Shown piece after piece: positions 56,601-61,260 of a stretch of DNA of 64,000 nucleotides (the first letter of the stretch is position 1; each line of letters opens with the position of its first letter). The position numbers and the translations under genes were made by a program. Origin of the DNA: Parus major (Eukaryota > Chordata > Aves > Passeriformes > Paridae). The DNA lies in the NCBI RefSeq assembly GCF_001522545.3, contig NC_031769.1, positions 68,934,640 to 68,998,639 on the forward strand, given 5' to 3'. Below the pieces are notes generated by a model. It had not been told where the DNA came from and ran no database searches. It worked only from the letters and a program-made list of their open reading frames with translations.

Positions 56601-59600
56601 AAAGGTTGTTCAAAACCTTTTTTAAATGAACCTGCAGTCAAAATCTGTAGTCTGGTACTCACTGAGAACAGAAGTTGGTAAAGATGATTTGGATATTATT
56701 GCTCAAAAGCAATGGTGTTGTACAGTATGCATTTTATCAAGTAGTTAAAAATGTGCTGATTTAGAATCTGGCTCCTTGCCCACTTACGACCATTGCAACT
56801 GAGGTAAATTTTCTTCTGAGGAGTTCTGTTTTCAGTTTGGTTTTGTTTGATTACATTTTGGCTGGAGGGAACTTGCTCACCTTCACAAACCAGTTGAAAC
56901 AGGTGATATTAAAGTTATCCTCATTTTTAGAGCATGGCAGCGTGTTAGGTAGCAGACAGATGAAACAAGAACGACAGTTCCTGCAAGCTCAAAGTGAAAC
57001 ATGTTCCTAGAATCTGGCCTAGAATTATTTATATCACAAGTGATTTTTGCTGTTAGAAATTATATGGTCTGAGGAGGGAAGAGCTATTTCTTCACTAACA
57101 CAGCAGTTAATTTGCATTCCTCTAACTGATACTGCAGCTGATTTTTGGGGTTTTTTTCAATACAGTATATTGATAACACTGCCATTTTTCTCTTTCATTG
57201 TGGGACTGCAATTAAGTGGGAGCTATTTGGCAGCAAGGATGATGGATGAGCAAGCAGGTGAGAAAGTGAGCCAGTCTAGAACATAGTGGGGTTTCCCGCA
57301 GGTGAGTTACTGTATCTGGGGAGAAGTTGTCTCAGTACTGGTTCCTACAGAAACAGACTTTATAGTTCGTCAGATAACCAGATCTGAGAGGGTGGGTCAC
57401 AGTCAGAGTCCATGCTTTTGGAATTTGGAACTGTGTTGTTGGACATTGGGAGCCTGCAGCAGGGAAAGTGTAACTTAAGATACCAATTTAAGAAGGCAGA
57501 TTAATGCTAAGAGAGAAGGCGAAATGATTTGCTAGGTGTTTGATGTTTGTCTTTGCTTTAGTATACTTAAAAATTGCTGAGACACCTTGCAATAAATGCA
57601 TCAATTTCATTTGCTATTTTAACAAAAGATATGCCAACTTTAGTAAAGCTACTGCTGTCTGCCAGTTGCTAAATACTGGTAAAAAAAAATCAACTAATCT
57701 AACTGTATTTTTTAAAGCTCCAGCATAGTACTACTTTAACACTGGAATGTAGCTGTGCTGGTTTTGGCTGGAGTTAATTTTCATCAGAGTAGCTACTATG
57801 AGGCTATGTTTTGCATTTGTGATGACAACAGTATTGATAATACAGTGCTTGCACAGAGTCAAGGCCTTTTCTGCTCCTCACACTGCCCCACAAGTGAATA
57901 CTACTTTAATCTGACTACTTTAATTCACTACTTGAATGTGTTTTTCTCAGCTCCTGAAAAAATAACCAATTTGCAGATCTCCTTTGCCTGCTCAAAGCAT
58001 GCTGTGACTTCTTTTTTTTTTTTAATTTAGATGCTGTTTAGTGTTTAGAAATAGTGGTATTAGAGGAGAAACCTTTTCTGCTAGAGCAGTCATACTGCAG
58101 CTATGACCCTGTGAACTGTATGTCTTAATGTTGTCCCAAGGCTCCTGTATCAGGCCCAGTAGCTGGCATCTGCTGAGAAATTCCAGAGCCTGGTCTTTGA
58201 GGAAAAGATTCAGATTGCTCATGCTTAGCATTTTTATTAGACCTATGTGTTACTGGCATTTTCTTTTTTGTTTTATCGCAGACCTGTTCTCATAAATCTC
58301 AACCAGCAGAACTGCACTAGGCTGTTAGACTGCCGTGTTACTAAACTCGCAATTGTGATACTCTTGGGAAGCCTGATTTCTTCAGTTATGCTGACCTAAT
58401 CCTTCCCAAATATTGCATGCAGAATCCCAATGATTCTACTGAACAGTTGGTAACAAATTGTTTATGGAGAGACTTAAATAGCAGGAGCGATAACAGGAGC
58501 AAAAGGACCAGAGGGAGCTCTGGCAACAGCAGCCCATCCTCACTGACTTATGACCCTCTGCCTTATGCAAAATAAGTTAAAAACCCTTCTTCAGCTGGAG
58601 TGCTGTGAGCTATAATGGGCTCTTATGAACTCAAGAGCAAGAAAAATATCTTTCATGGGCTCGTGTAGTAGCAAGTGTTTTATCTAGATGAAAAAGGTAG
58701 GGTTTATCAAAAAACTCCTAGCTGTACAGATACTGCTGGAGTCGTCCTCCCTCAGGTAAGGAAGAAGATGGGAGTCACATTCTGCCATGGGTAGACTCAT
58801 TATATTCTTTGGGAAAAAGAATCTATAGTAAGGATAGCATAGGAACCTCTAGCCTTTTTTAAGAGCAACTACCTCTTCCATGGTCAGTTCCTCAATAAAG
58901 CCATCTCTTTTTGGCGTGCAGAACACATGCATGTGTCATTACTTTCTGCAAAAGCATGTGTTTGAATGCACAGCTGGATTTGTGGTCCAGGGATGTTCCT
59001 ATCTTGCTAGGCAGGGACACAAAAAGCCACCTGCAGCTTTCTTACAGGGGCCTCAAGACAGACTCTAAAACCTTACCTAGGCAGTATGTATTTTAAAATT
59101 GATGTATTGGTGTGTGAAATCTAGAGTAGAGCTAGAAAATACTTTGGATTTCTTAATGCACTCTAAACTTGTAGCAGTGGATCAGCTCATTGTGGTTTCA
59201 TGATAGATTTTGAAGGTAAATTGGAATGAAGGAGGAGAAATTCTGGTTTTCTTTTATTGCAGCCATTTCTGTAGTGTATTTTCCTTAAATACATCTAGGT
59301 TTTCTTCATAGTGACTGCCTTTTTTGGCACTGGAAACATAGCTTCTATTAACAGGTAAATTTTATTTGTTTGAGACAGTACAAAAAATTCTTCCTGCAGT
59401 TGATGTACCAAGCATCATTGACATAAATTTCATTAGCAAAATCAGGGCAGCAGAATCAAAGCAGTAATCAGTGGAAGGATAACAATTTATTTTGTTTCTC
59501 CTCTCTGCAAGATGTTCCCTAAGAGCCTGAGCTTGTTGGTTGTGAGGTTGTCTCAATTCCATTAGATGTTATCGGCAGGATGAGCAGAGAGAACTTGGTT

Positions 59601-61260
59601 GCCCACCTACAGCATGGCACCTTGAAAAACACAATCAGAGAAAAATTGTAGAGAAAGAAAGGTGATGTTGGCAGTTCCTGCTGATTTAATATTTCATCAA
59701 GAGAAGATAAAATTGGAAGCCTTGTTTAAAAATGTATATACAACCCAGTGTGTTACAGGGTAATTAAAGGCTTTTTTTTTTTTTTAAATGGAAAATGCCA
59801 TTTCAAAGATATGTAATGTCTTTTTCATGTTTCTCTAGTTTTGATCCTGCATCTGTCTATTGTTTCTTGACTGTGTTCAGTCCCTTCATGATGGGAGGCT
59901 TGCTTTTACTGAAGGTTAGTATTCTTAGCTTGTTGAAATTTTCTCAAAGAACTGTGGAATAAATAACGCACCACATACATGGTTGTTACTTCGCAGTTCA
60001 CAAAAACATGTATATATACTTGAGCTTCATTAGGCTTTTTAACCATGTGTGAAACTTTCAGCCTTTGTAGGGTTTCTAGAGGGATCATTCTCTTTCCCAA
60101 AAGAGAACCTGAAGTGCGTGGAAATATAATTTAACAGCATTAGGTCCATTTATTGTATTAAAATGGAAATTTCAAATGTTGGAAATACTTCAATAATTTT
60201 TAAAGTTATAAGCTTTTCCTATAGTATAAAATCAACAGAAACATTGAGGATGTATATAATTACTTCTATGTATATTGTATTAAGTAGAGGCATTGGATGT
60301 TCTACTGATTGGGTTGTCATTTTACAATGGCTATAATTTTCTGTATTTTTCAGTAGTCTATCAGAGATTGGATCACACTTCTGGTTTGCAGGCAAGGTGT
60401 GGTAGCTCTTTTCTAGTATTTGAGTAAAGGATCTGCCAGAGGGATGAAGTGGGACATTCAATTTATTGGTTATTAAAAATAAGCACTCTTTTCTACCACT
60501 GCTTTTCTGCTGCTTCTGTTCTGGAGAAAGCAGACTGAAGTTACAGGTGCACTGTGTGTTGTCCTGCAGGACACAGATCAATAGTGCAAACCTTCTGGAT
60601 GCGAGTAGTCAGGTTCTATACACTGCTAACATAAGGATTGCCATTCAACTTTAGAAAGATCAAAAGGCATCATTCATGTTTTCTAGTTTGTTTTGTTCTT
60701 AATTGACTGAACCATTTACATTTGCTTGACTTGGCTCTGGAGGGGCAGTGTGACCACTGCTTTACTGAATGTCTTCTGTATTCAGACTTCTTTGTGGTTG
60801 TGATGAGATTGTCCTTTCATACTTGAAACTCTGCAGCCTCTCATGTGAGATGCTGGATCTGAATAGTTGTCTTCTACCCTTGTTGAAATATTTACCACTA
60901 GTGCTAAAATGGATAAATCAAGTGAGGATCTGTTTTAATTATGGTTTTCCATATTACCTCATGGCTTATTTCACTGCAGTTCAGCTGTGACCATGGAAGG
61001 GGATTTTTATTAATTAACTGAAAATGTTTCCTTCAAAATTATTTTCTACCCTGTCTAGCCAATATTTTATTTTGTAACATACCCATTCTGTGATAATTTC
61101 AAAAACAGGAAAATGTGTCCACAACCTGCCCAGGTTCTTTTTGTAAATATGACAATAAGCCAAAATCTAGCTTGTTTTTTGAACAGGTTGCAATCCCGTT
61201 TGTTCTGGTATCATGTGCTTTCGAAGCTGTTCAAGTCACAACACAGCTGTCTTCTAAGAG
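5577..61260 (+). CDS. PIGN: PIGN, GPI ethanolamine phosphate transferase 1 (partial, 21 internal exons)
   Basis: PIGN is an ER-membrane enzyme that transfers ethanolamine phosphate from phosphatidylethanolamine to the first mannose of the GPI anchor precursor. Coding exons are 5577-5681, 6905-7035, 10794-10910, 14887-14927, 16427-16486, 17547-17639, 19864-19919, 33964-34042, 36153-36335, 39605-39741, 40743-40842, 40956-41048, 42377-42468, 44148-44259, 48322-48430, 51975-52077, 54405-54507, 56450-56536, 59299-59354, 59839-59914 and 61187-61260. They join into 669 codons with no stop, and every intron is GT-AG with matching phase. The alkaline-phosphatase-like lumenal part ([25 protein letters not shown]) is followed by a hydrophobic multi-pass part matching the PigN C-terminal domain. 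The N-terminal ~190 and C-terminal ~70 residues are not in the window. Comparison is with the human protein from memory. PIGO and PIGG are related phosphatase-fold enzymes, but the similarity runs the full length to PIGN and includes its specific C-terminal region. Intact frame and retained introns argue against a pseudogene. Confidence 0.97.
5682..6904 (+). other. PIGN: PIGN intron
   Basis: AT-rich intron between the GIDTNGHAH and SDHGMTDW exons. No repeat, RNA gene or ORF of note is visible. Confidence 0.9.
6905..7035 (+). CDS. PIGN: PIGN exon with the SDHGMTDW motif
   Basis: The exon completes the split Arg codon (AG|G), then reads [12 protein letters not shown]... to [12 protein letters not shown] and ends on the first base of a Gly codon before donor GTGAGT. 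SDHGM is the signature that supplies Asp-His metal ligands in the phosphatase-like catalytic domain. The acceptor is tttttaag. At 131 nt, all in frame, it closely follows the human exon as recalled. Confidence 0.97.
7036..10793 (+). other. PIGN: PIGN intron containing a CR1 copy
   Basis: It holds an antisense CR1 element (8149-8745) preceded by an AT-rich patch at about 8040-8110 with several AATAAA hexamers. The ORFs at 7469-7858 (-) and 9823-10116 (+) have no recognisable product. Confidence 0.9.
8149..8745 (-). mobile_element. CR1 LINE fragment (antisense)
   Basis: It opens gatctcaggaggtccagcca and cctgctcaaggcagg, the reverse of an old-type CR1 3' end, then runs through gggcagcctg, tctggctccatcctctctc, tctccaggctgaacc, agtccctcagc, gagcccaaaactgga and gctgttggccttcct. 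All are in the order of the reverse-complemented CR1 consensus as I recall it. About 600 bp are present, which is 3' part only. The ORFs on either strand here are fragments of the element. Confidence 0.85.
10794..10910 (+). CDS. PIGN: PIGN exon with the [10 protein letters not shown] motif
   Basis: The exon opens by completing Gly (G|GA) and reads [20 protein letters not shown], then a [15 protein letters not shown] stretch. The His of GAGHP is the expected last metal ligand of the catalytic site. It ends with one base (G) of a Glu codon before donor GTAGGT. Retaining the following intron would add only two residues before a stop. Confidence 0.96.
10911..14886 (+). other. PIGN: PIGN intron
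   Basis: It contains a possible alternative terminal exon at 11152 with a poly(A) signal, an A-rich patch at 12180-12235, and a 160-codon + strand ORF (12760-13242) that I do not recognise and treat as chance. Confidence 0.9.
11152..11490 (+). other. PIGN: Candidate alternative terminal exon of PIGN
   Basis: A good acceptor (tttctctctttgttgacag) is followed by sequence that, joined to the exon ending at 10910, would add GGYSCS and stop at 11169-11171. An AATAAA lies at 11468-11473 and an ATTTATTTA element around 11408. This would give a truncated PIGN with a complete catalytic motif set but no membrane domain. It is prediction only; cryptic acceptors plus AATAAA occur by chance in AT-rich introns. 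Confidence 0.25.
14887..14927 (+). CDS. PIGN: PIGN 41-nt exon (lumenal domain)
   Basis: This very short exon completes Glu (G|AA) and encodes [13 protein letters not shown], matching human EWRLENWKRLDVNQ as recalled. The acceptor is ttcttgcag and the donor is GTATCA. It ends in phase 0. Skipping it would remove 41 nt and break the frame, so its definition matters for the whole protein. Confidence 0.94.
14928..16426 (+). other. PIGN: PIGN intron
   Basis: AT-rich, with no recognisable repeat or gene. Overlapping ORFs on both strands at 15447-15687 are mutual shadows without a known product. Confidence 0.9.
16427..16486 (+). CDS. PIGN: PIGN exon, [20 protein letters not shown]
   Basis: Twenty codons in phase 0 at both ends, between acceptor gcacag and donor GTAAGA. 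The peptide is nearly identical to the human segment. In the phosphatase superfamily an equivalent motif ('L+P...LG++P') follows the catalytic core and helps close the lumenal domain. Skipping would be in frame (loss of 20 residues). Confidence 0.97.
16487..17546 (+). other. PIGN: PIGN intron
   Basis: Nothing recognisable beyond AT-rich sequence; the 82-codon ORF at 16994 is not recognised. Confidence 0.9.
17547..17639 (+). CDS. PIGN: PIGN exon, [11 protein letters not shown]...ILEQFK
   Basis: Thirty-one codons, phase 0 to phase 0, between acceptor ccttag and donor GTACCA. It encodes the [25 protein letters not shown] portion of the lumenal domain. NSS fits an N-glycosylation sequon (Asn-Xaa-Ser/Thr); human has NNT-like residues nearby, so lumenal glycosylation here is plausible but inferred. 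Confidence 0.97.
18640..18985 (+). mobile_element. Putative solo LTR of an endogenous retrovirus
   Basis: Within about 120 bp, on the + strand, lie two CCAAT boxes (18818-18822, 18850-18854), a TATA box (TATAAAAA, 18880-18887) and two AATAAA hexamers (18904-18909, 18926-18931), followed by a U5-like stretch ending ...aagaaca. This order and spacing is typical of a retroviral U3-R-U5 unit. No internal gag/pol sequence is adjacent, so it would be a solo LTR. The 5' boundary is uncertain and I could not find a target-site duplication. A nested promoter is the alternative. Confidence 0.45.
18880..18887 (+). promoter_or_regulatory. TATA box of the LTR-like element
   Basis: TATAAAAA preceded by CCAAT boxes about 26 and 58 bp upstream and followed by two AATAAA hexamers 17 and 39 bp downstream. 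Same strand as PIGN. Confidence 0.45.
19864..19919 (+). CDS. PIGN: PIGN 56-nt exon, [18 protein letters not shown]
   Basis: Eighteen codons plus two bases of a Lys codon, between acceptor tgtgcag and donor GTAAGT. It matches human VKMTQKKEVTLPFLFTPFK. The next exon is 14 kb away, the largest intron in the window. Confidence 0.96.
26337..26384 (+). repeat. 14-bp direct repeat flanking a quasi-palindrome
   Basis: taccagctgactgg occurs at 26337-26350 and again at 26371-26384 (period 34). Between them GGATAT/ATATCC (26353-26358, 26364-26369) forms a stem with loop gtaag, and the pairing extends outward with one bulge. Origin unknown. Confidence 0.8.
28191..28216 (+). repeat. Perfect 10-bp inverted repeat (hairpin)
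   Basis: agatgtgcct and aggcacatct are exact reverse complements separated by the six bases ctgaaa, immediately after an A12 run. It is too short for a microRNA precursor. Confidence 0.85.
32125..32203 (+). repeat. Poly(T) and T/C-rich tract
   Basis: A T-run at 32125-32139 is followed, after about 25 bp, by a T-dominated pyrimidine tract to 32203. It is low-complexity sequence. Confidence 0.8.
33964..34042 (+). CDS. PIGN: PIGN exon after the 14-kb intron
   Basis: It completes Lys (AA|A) and reads [20 protein letters not shown] through KYDEA, ending in phase 0 before a strong donor GTAAGT. Acceptor is ttgtacag. It aligns with human [26 protein letters not shown], a more divergent, charged and helical part of the lumenal domain just before the membrane region. 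Identity is lower than in neighbouring exons, but the frame and phase are exact. Confidence 0.93.
34043..36152 (+). other. PIGN: PIGN intron
   Basis: No repeat family recognised. Several overlapping minus-strand ORFs at 35.6-36.2 kb have no recognisable product and partly overlap the next exon in antisense. Confidence 0.9.
36153..36335 (+). CDS. PIGN: PIGN exon with first transmembrane helix of the C-terminal domain
   Basis: The longest exon here (183 nt, 61 codons, phase 0 both ends). It begins [20 protein letters not shown], followed by YDRLFLG, then a hydrophobic helix over [16 protein letters not shown], and ends in a polar Lys/Thr/Asn-rich tail. The conserved [10 protein letters not shown] motif identifies the start of the PigN C-terminal domain. 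Acceptor is gcctccag and donor GTAGGT. Confidence 0.97.
36336..39604 (+). other. PIGN: PIGN intron
   Basis: It contains an A9-C-T21 low-complexity tract at 37918-37948 and an A-run near 36789-36800. Nothing else is recognisable. Confidence 0.9.
37918..37948 (+). repeat. A9-C-T21 homopolymer pair
   Basis: Nine A, one C and then about 21 T in a row: a self-complementary low-complexity tract. It may be a decayed antisense poly(A) tail, but no retrocopy body was recognised beside it. Confidence 0.8.
39605..39741 (+). CDS. PIGN: PIGN exon, two membrane segments around CPWTYY
   Basis: 45 codons plus two bases. After a short divergent start ([11 protein letters not shown]) it has a hydrophobic helix ending FFLLIQ, the conserved CPWTYYIY, and a second hydrophobic stretch through [10 protein letters not shown]. 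It ends GA| of a Glu codon before donor GTAAGT. Acceptor is tatttcag. Confidence 0.96.
39742..40742 (+). other. PIGN: PIGN intron
   Basis: About 1 kb with no recognisable feature other than the poly(T)-containing end before the next exon. Confidence 0.9.
40743..40842 (+). CDS. PIGN: PIGN exon, [18 protein letters not shown]...
   Basis: It completes Glu (GA|A) and encodes 33 codons to LGIEIL, phase 0 at the donor (GTAAGT). VIQDL and LGIE are shared with human PIGN, and the second half is a transmembrane segment. It is only 113 bp from the next exon, the shortest intron in the window. Confidence 0.95.
40956..41048 (+). CDS. PIGN: PIGN exon, [15 protein letters not shown]...
   Basis: Thirty-one codons, phase 0 both ends, with acceptor aattag and donor GTATTA. 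SFFYR is shared with human, followed by one hydrophobic helix ([19 protein letters not shown]) and a polar IQAK end. Confidence 0.96.
41049..42376 (+). other. PIGN: PIGN intron
   Basis: AT-rich sequence with nothing recognisable. Confidence 0.9.
42377..42468 (+). CDS. PIGN: PIGN exon, [11 protein letters not shown] motif
   Basis: Thirty codons plus GT of a Val codon. It encodes a helix ([20 protein letters not shown]) and the conserved loop GREPNIPL, matching human GRKPDISL. Acceptor is tttttttag and donor GTAAGA. Confidence 0.97.
42469..44147 (+). other. PIGN: PIGN intron
   Basis: A 127-codon minus-strand ORF (42769-43152) rich in Arg/Lys/Glu lies over a purine/pyrimidine-biased patch and is not recognised. 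A short gttagatgatccaggaggaac near 43983 faintly recalls a CR1 3' end but is too weak to call. Confidence 0.85.
44148..44259 (+). CDS. PIGN: PIGN exon, helix plus charged loop
   Basis: It completes Val (GT|T), then [18 protein letters not shown], a clear membrane segment, then a strongly charged loop ([18 protein letters not shown]) that differs from human (RKDSFIKEELLVHLLQ) though it keeps the hydrophilic character. Ends in phase 0 before donor GTCAGT. Acceptor is tttttgcag. Confidence 0.94.
44260..48321 (+). other. PIGN: PIGN intron with an old CR1 tail
   Basis: It contains an antisense CR1 3'-end relic (46398-46560). The rest shows no recognisable gene; ORFs of 70-81 codons around 45.7, 47.0 and 47.8 kb are not recognised. 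Confidence 0.85.
46398..46560 (-). mobile_element. Decayed CR1 3' end (antisense)
   Basis: attatagaataatttcagtt, then ggaaaaaacctgtaagatca, agtccagccattaacc, aacactgccaag and acatctacatgtcttttaaa follow the reverse complement of the avian CR1 3' end (TCATAGAAT...GGTTGGAA...). Many mismatches show age. Confidence 0.8.
48322..48430 (+). CDS. PIGN: PIGN exon, [13 protein letters not shown] motif
   Basis: Thirty-six codons plus one base. The [18 protein letters not shown] part is followed by the highly conserved [16 protein letters not shown], nearly identical to human. It ends G| before donor GTAAGA. Acceptor is tttttctag. The Met at its start is internal, not an initiation codon. Confidence 0.97.
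48431..51974 (+). other. PIGN: PIGN intron with a CR1 tail
   Basis: It contains a sense-strand CR1 3' end at 51420-51553. No gene is recognisable; the 85-codon ORF at 50023 is unremarkable. Confidence 0.9.
51420..51553 (+). mobile_element. CR1 LINE 3' end (sense)
   Basis: ggttggatggggctctgagc, aacctggtcctagtgg, aaggtgtccctgcccatggc and ttccaacccgagcctttcta match the well-known 3' terminus of avian CR1 elements in sense orientation. Strongly 5'-truncated, as most CR1 copies are. Better preserved, so probably younger than the other CR1 relics here. Confidence 0.93.
51975..52077 (+). CDS. PIGN: PIGN exon, [20 protein letters not shown]
   Basis: It completes Val (G|TT) and encodes [10 protein letters not shown], then the [20 protein letters not shown] membrane segment, almost identical to human. 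It ends GG| of a Gly codon before donor GTACTT, an atypical donor after a GGG run; an AG|GGTACT cut would break the frame. Acceptor is attattgcag. Confidence 0.97.
52078..54404 (+). other. PIGN: PIGN intron
   Basis: No repeat family recognised; a 70-codon ORF at 53089 has no known product. Confidence 0.9.
54405..54507 (+). CDS. PIGN: PIGN exon, [20 protein letters not shown]
   Basis: It completes Gly (GG|A), then [20 protein letters not shown], a membrane segment, followed by a polar [14 protein letters not shown] tail, phase 0 at donor GTACCA. It matches human [20 protein letters not shown]. Acceptor is cttttcag. Confidence 0.97.
54508..56449 (+). other. PIGN: PIGN intron
   Basis: Nothing recognisable. 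Overlapping ORFs on both strands at 54957-55341 are mutual shadows. Confidence 0.9.
56450..56536 (+). CDS. PIGN: PIGN exon before a U12-type intron
   Basis: Twenty-nine codons, phase 0 both ends, with acceptor tctttccag. The diagnostic part is [19 protein letters not shown], matching human [19 protein letters not shown]. The exon ends TTT and is followed by GTATCCTTT, which fits the minor-spliceosome donor consensus rather than the U2 type. Confidence 0.96.
56569..56624 (+). repeat. Nested inverted repeat downstream of the U12 donor
   Basis: Inner arms aacaacct (56589-56596) and aggttgtt (56603-56610) pair perfectly around loop gcaaaa. An outer A6GGGTTTG/CAAAACCT7-like pair (about 56569-56582 and 56611-56624) can extend the structure with a mismatch. 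It begins about 30 nt after the splice donor. Confidence 0.75.
57754..57895 (+). mobile_element. Avian LTR fragment (ERVL-like)
   Basis: It starts TGTGCTGGTTTTGGCTGGAG, then ttaattttcatcagagtagc, gctatgttttgcatttgtg, and gcacagagtcaaggcctttt. This follows an LTR that I recall as common in chicken and songbird genomes, with an internal deletion. Only the first part of the LTR remains; no internal retroviral genes are adjacent. The family assignment to ERVL is from memory. Confidence 0.7.
59299..59354 (+). CDS. PIGN: PIGN 56-nt exon, [13 protein letters not shown]
   Basis: Eighteen codons plus AG of a split codon. [18 protein letters not shown] matches human [18 protein letters not shown] at nearly every residue. 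The acceptor catctag lacks a pyrimidine tract but follows a TTCCTTAAA element, as in U12-type introns. Donor is GTAAAT. Confidence 0.97.
59355..59838 (+). other. PIGN: PIGN intron
   Basis: A short intron with a T14 run at 59772-59785 about 50 bp before the acceptor; otherwise unremarkable. Confidence 0.9.
59839..59914 (+). CDS. PIGN: PIGN exon, [15 protein letters not shown]
   Basis: It completes Ser (AG|T) and encodes [20 protein letters not shown] then LLLLK, phase 0 before donor GTTAGT. It matches human [20 protein letters not shown]. Acceptor is tttctctag. Confidence 0.97.
59915..61186 (+). other. PIGN: PIGN intron
   Basis: Nothing recognisable; a 120-codon minus-strand ORF (60219-60581) has no known product. 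Confidence 0.9.
61187..61260 (+). CDS. PIGN: PIGN exon, last coding exon in the window
   Basis: Twenty-four codons plus AG of a split codon. [20 protein letters not shown] then LSSK matches human [24 protein letters not shown]. Acceptor is ttgaacag and donor GTACAT. The remaining ~70 residues (in human a SLFLIVLVISD... segment onward) could not be found in 61261-64000. Confidence 0.96.

Larger units (their letters stand above)
56537..59298 (+). other. PIGN: PIGN intron, probable U12-type (minor spliceosome)
   Basis: The donor is GTATCCTTT (56537-56545), a full match to the GT-AG U12 donor consensus. TTCCTTAAA (59281-59289) closely fits the U12 branch-point consensus TTCCTTRAY, and its branch A lies about 10 nt before the acceptor AG (59297-59298). 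No pyrimidine tract lies between them. The intron is phase 0 and the flanking exons join TTT|GTT to give SFFF-VFFIV as in human PIGN. It also carries an intronic hairpin just after the donor and an LTR fragment. Confidence 0.85.
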
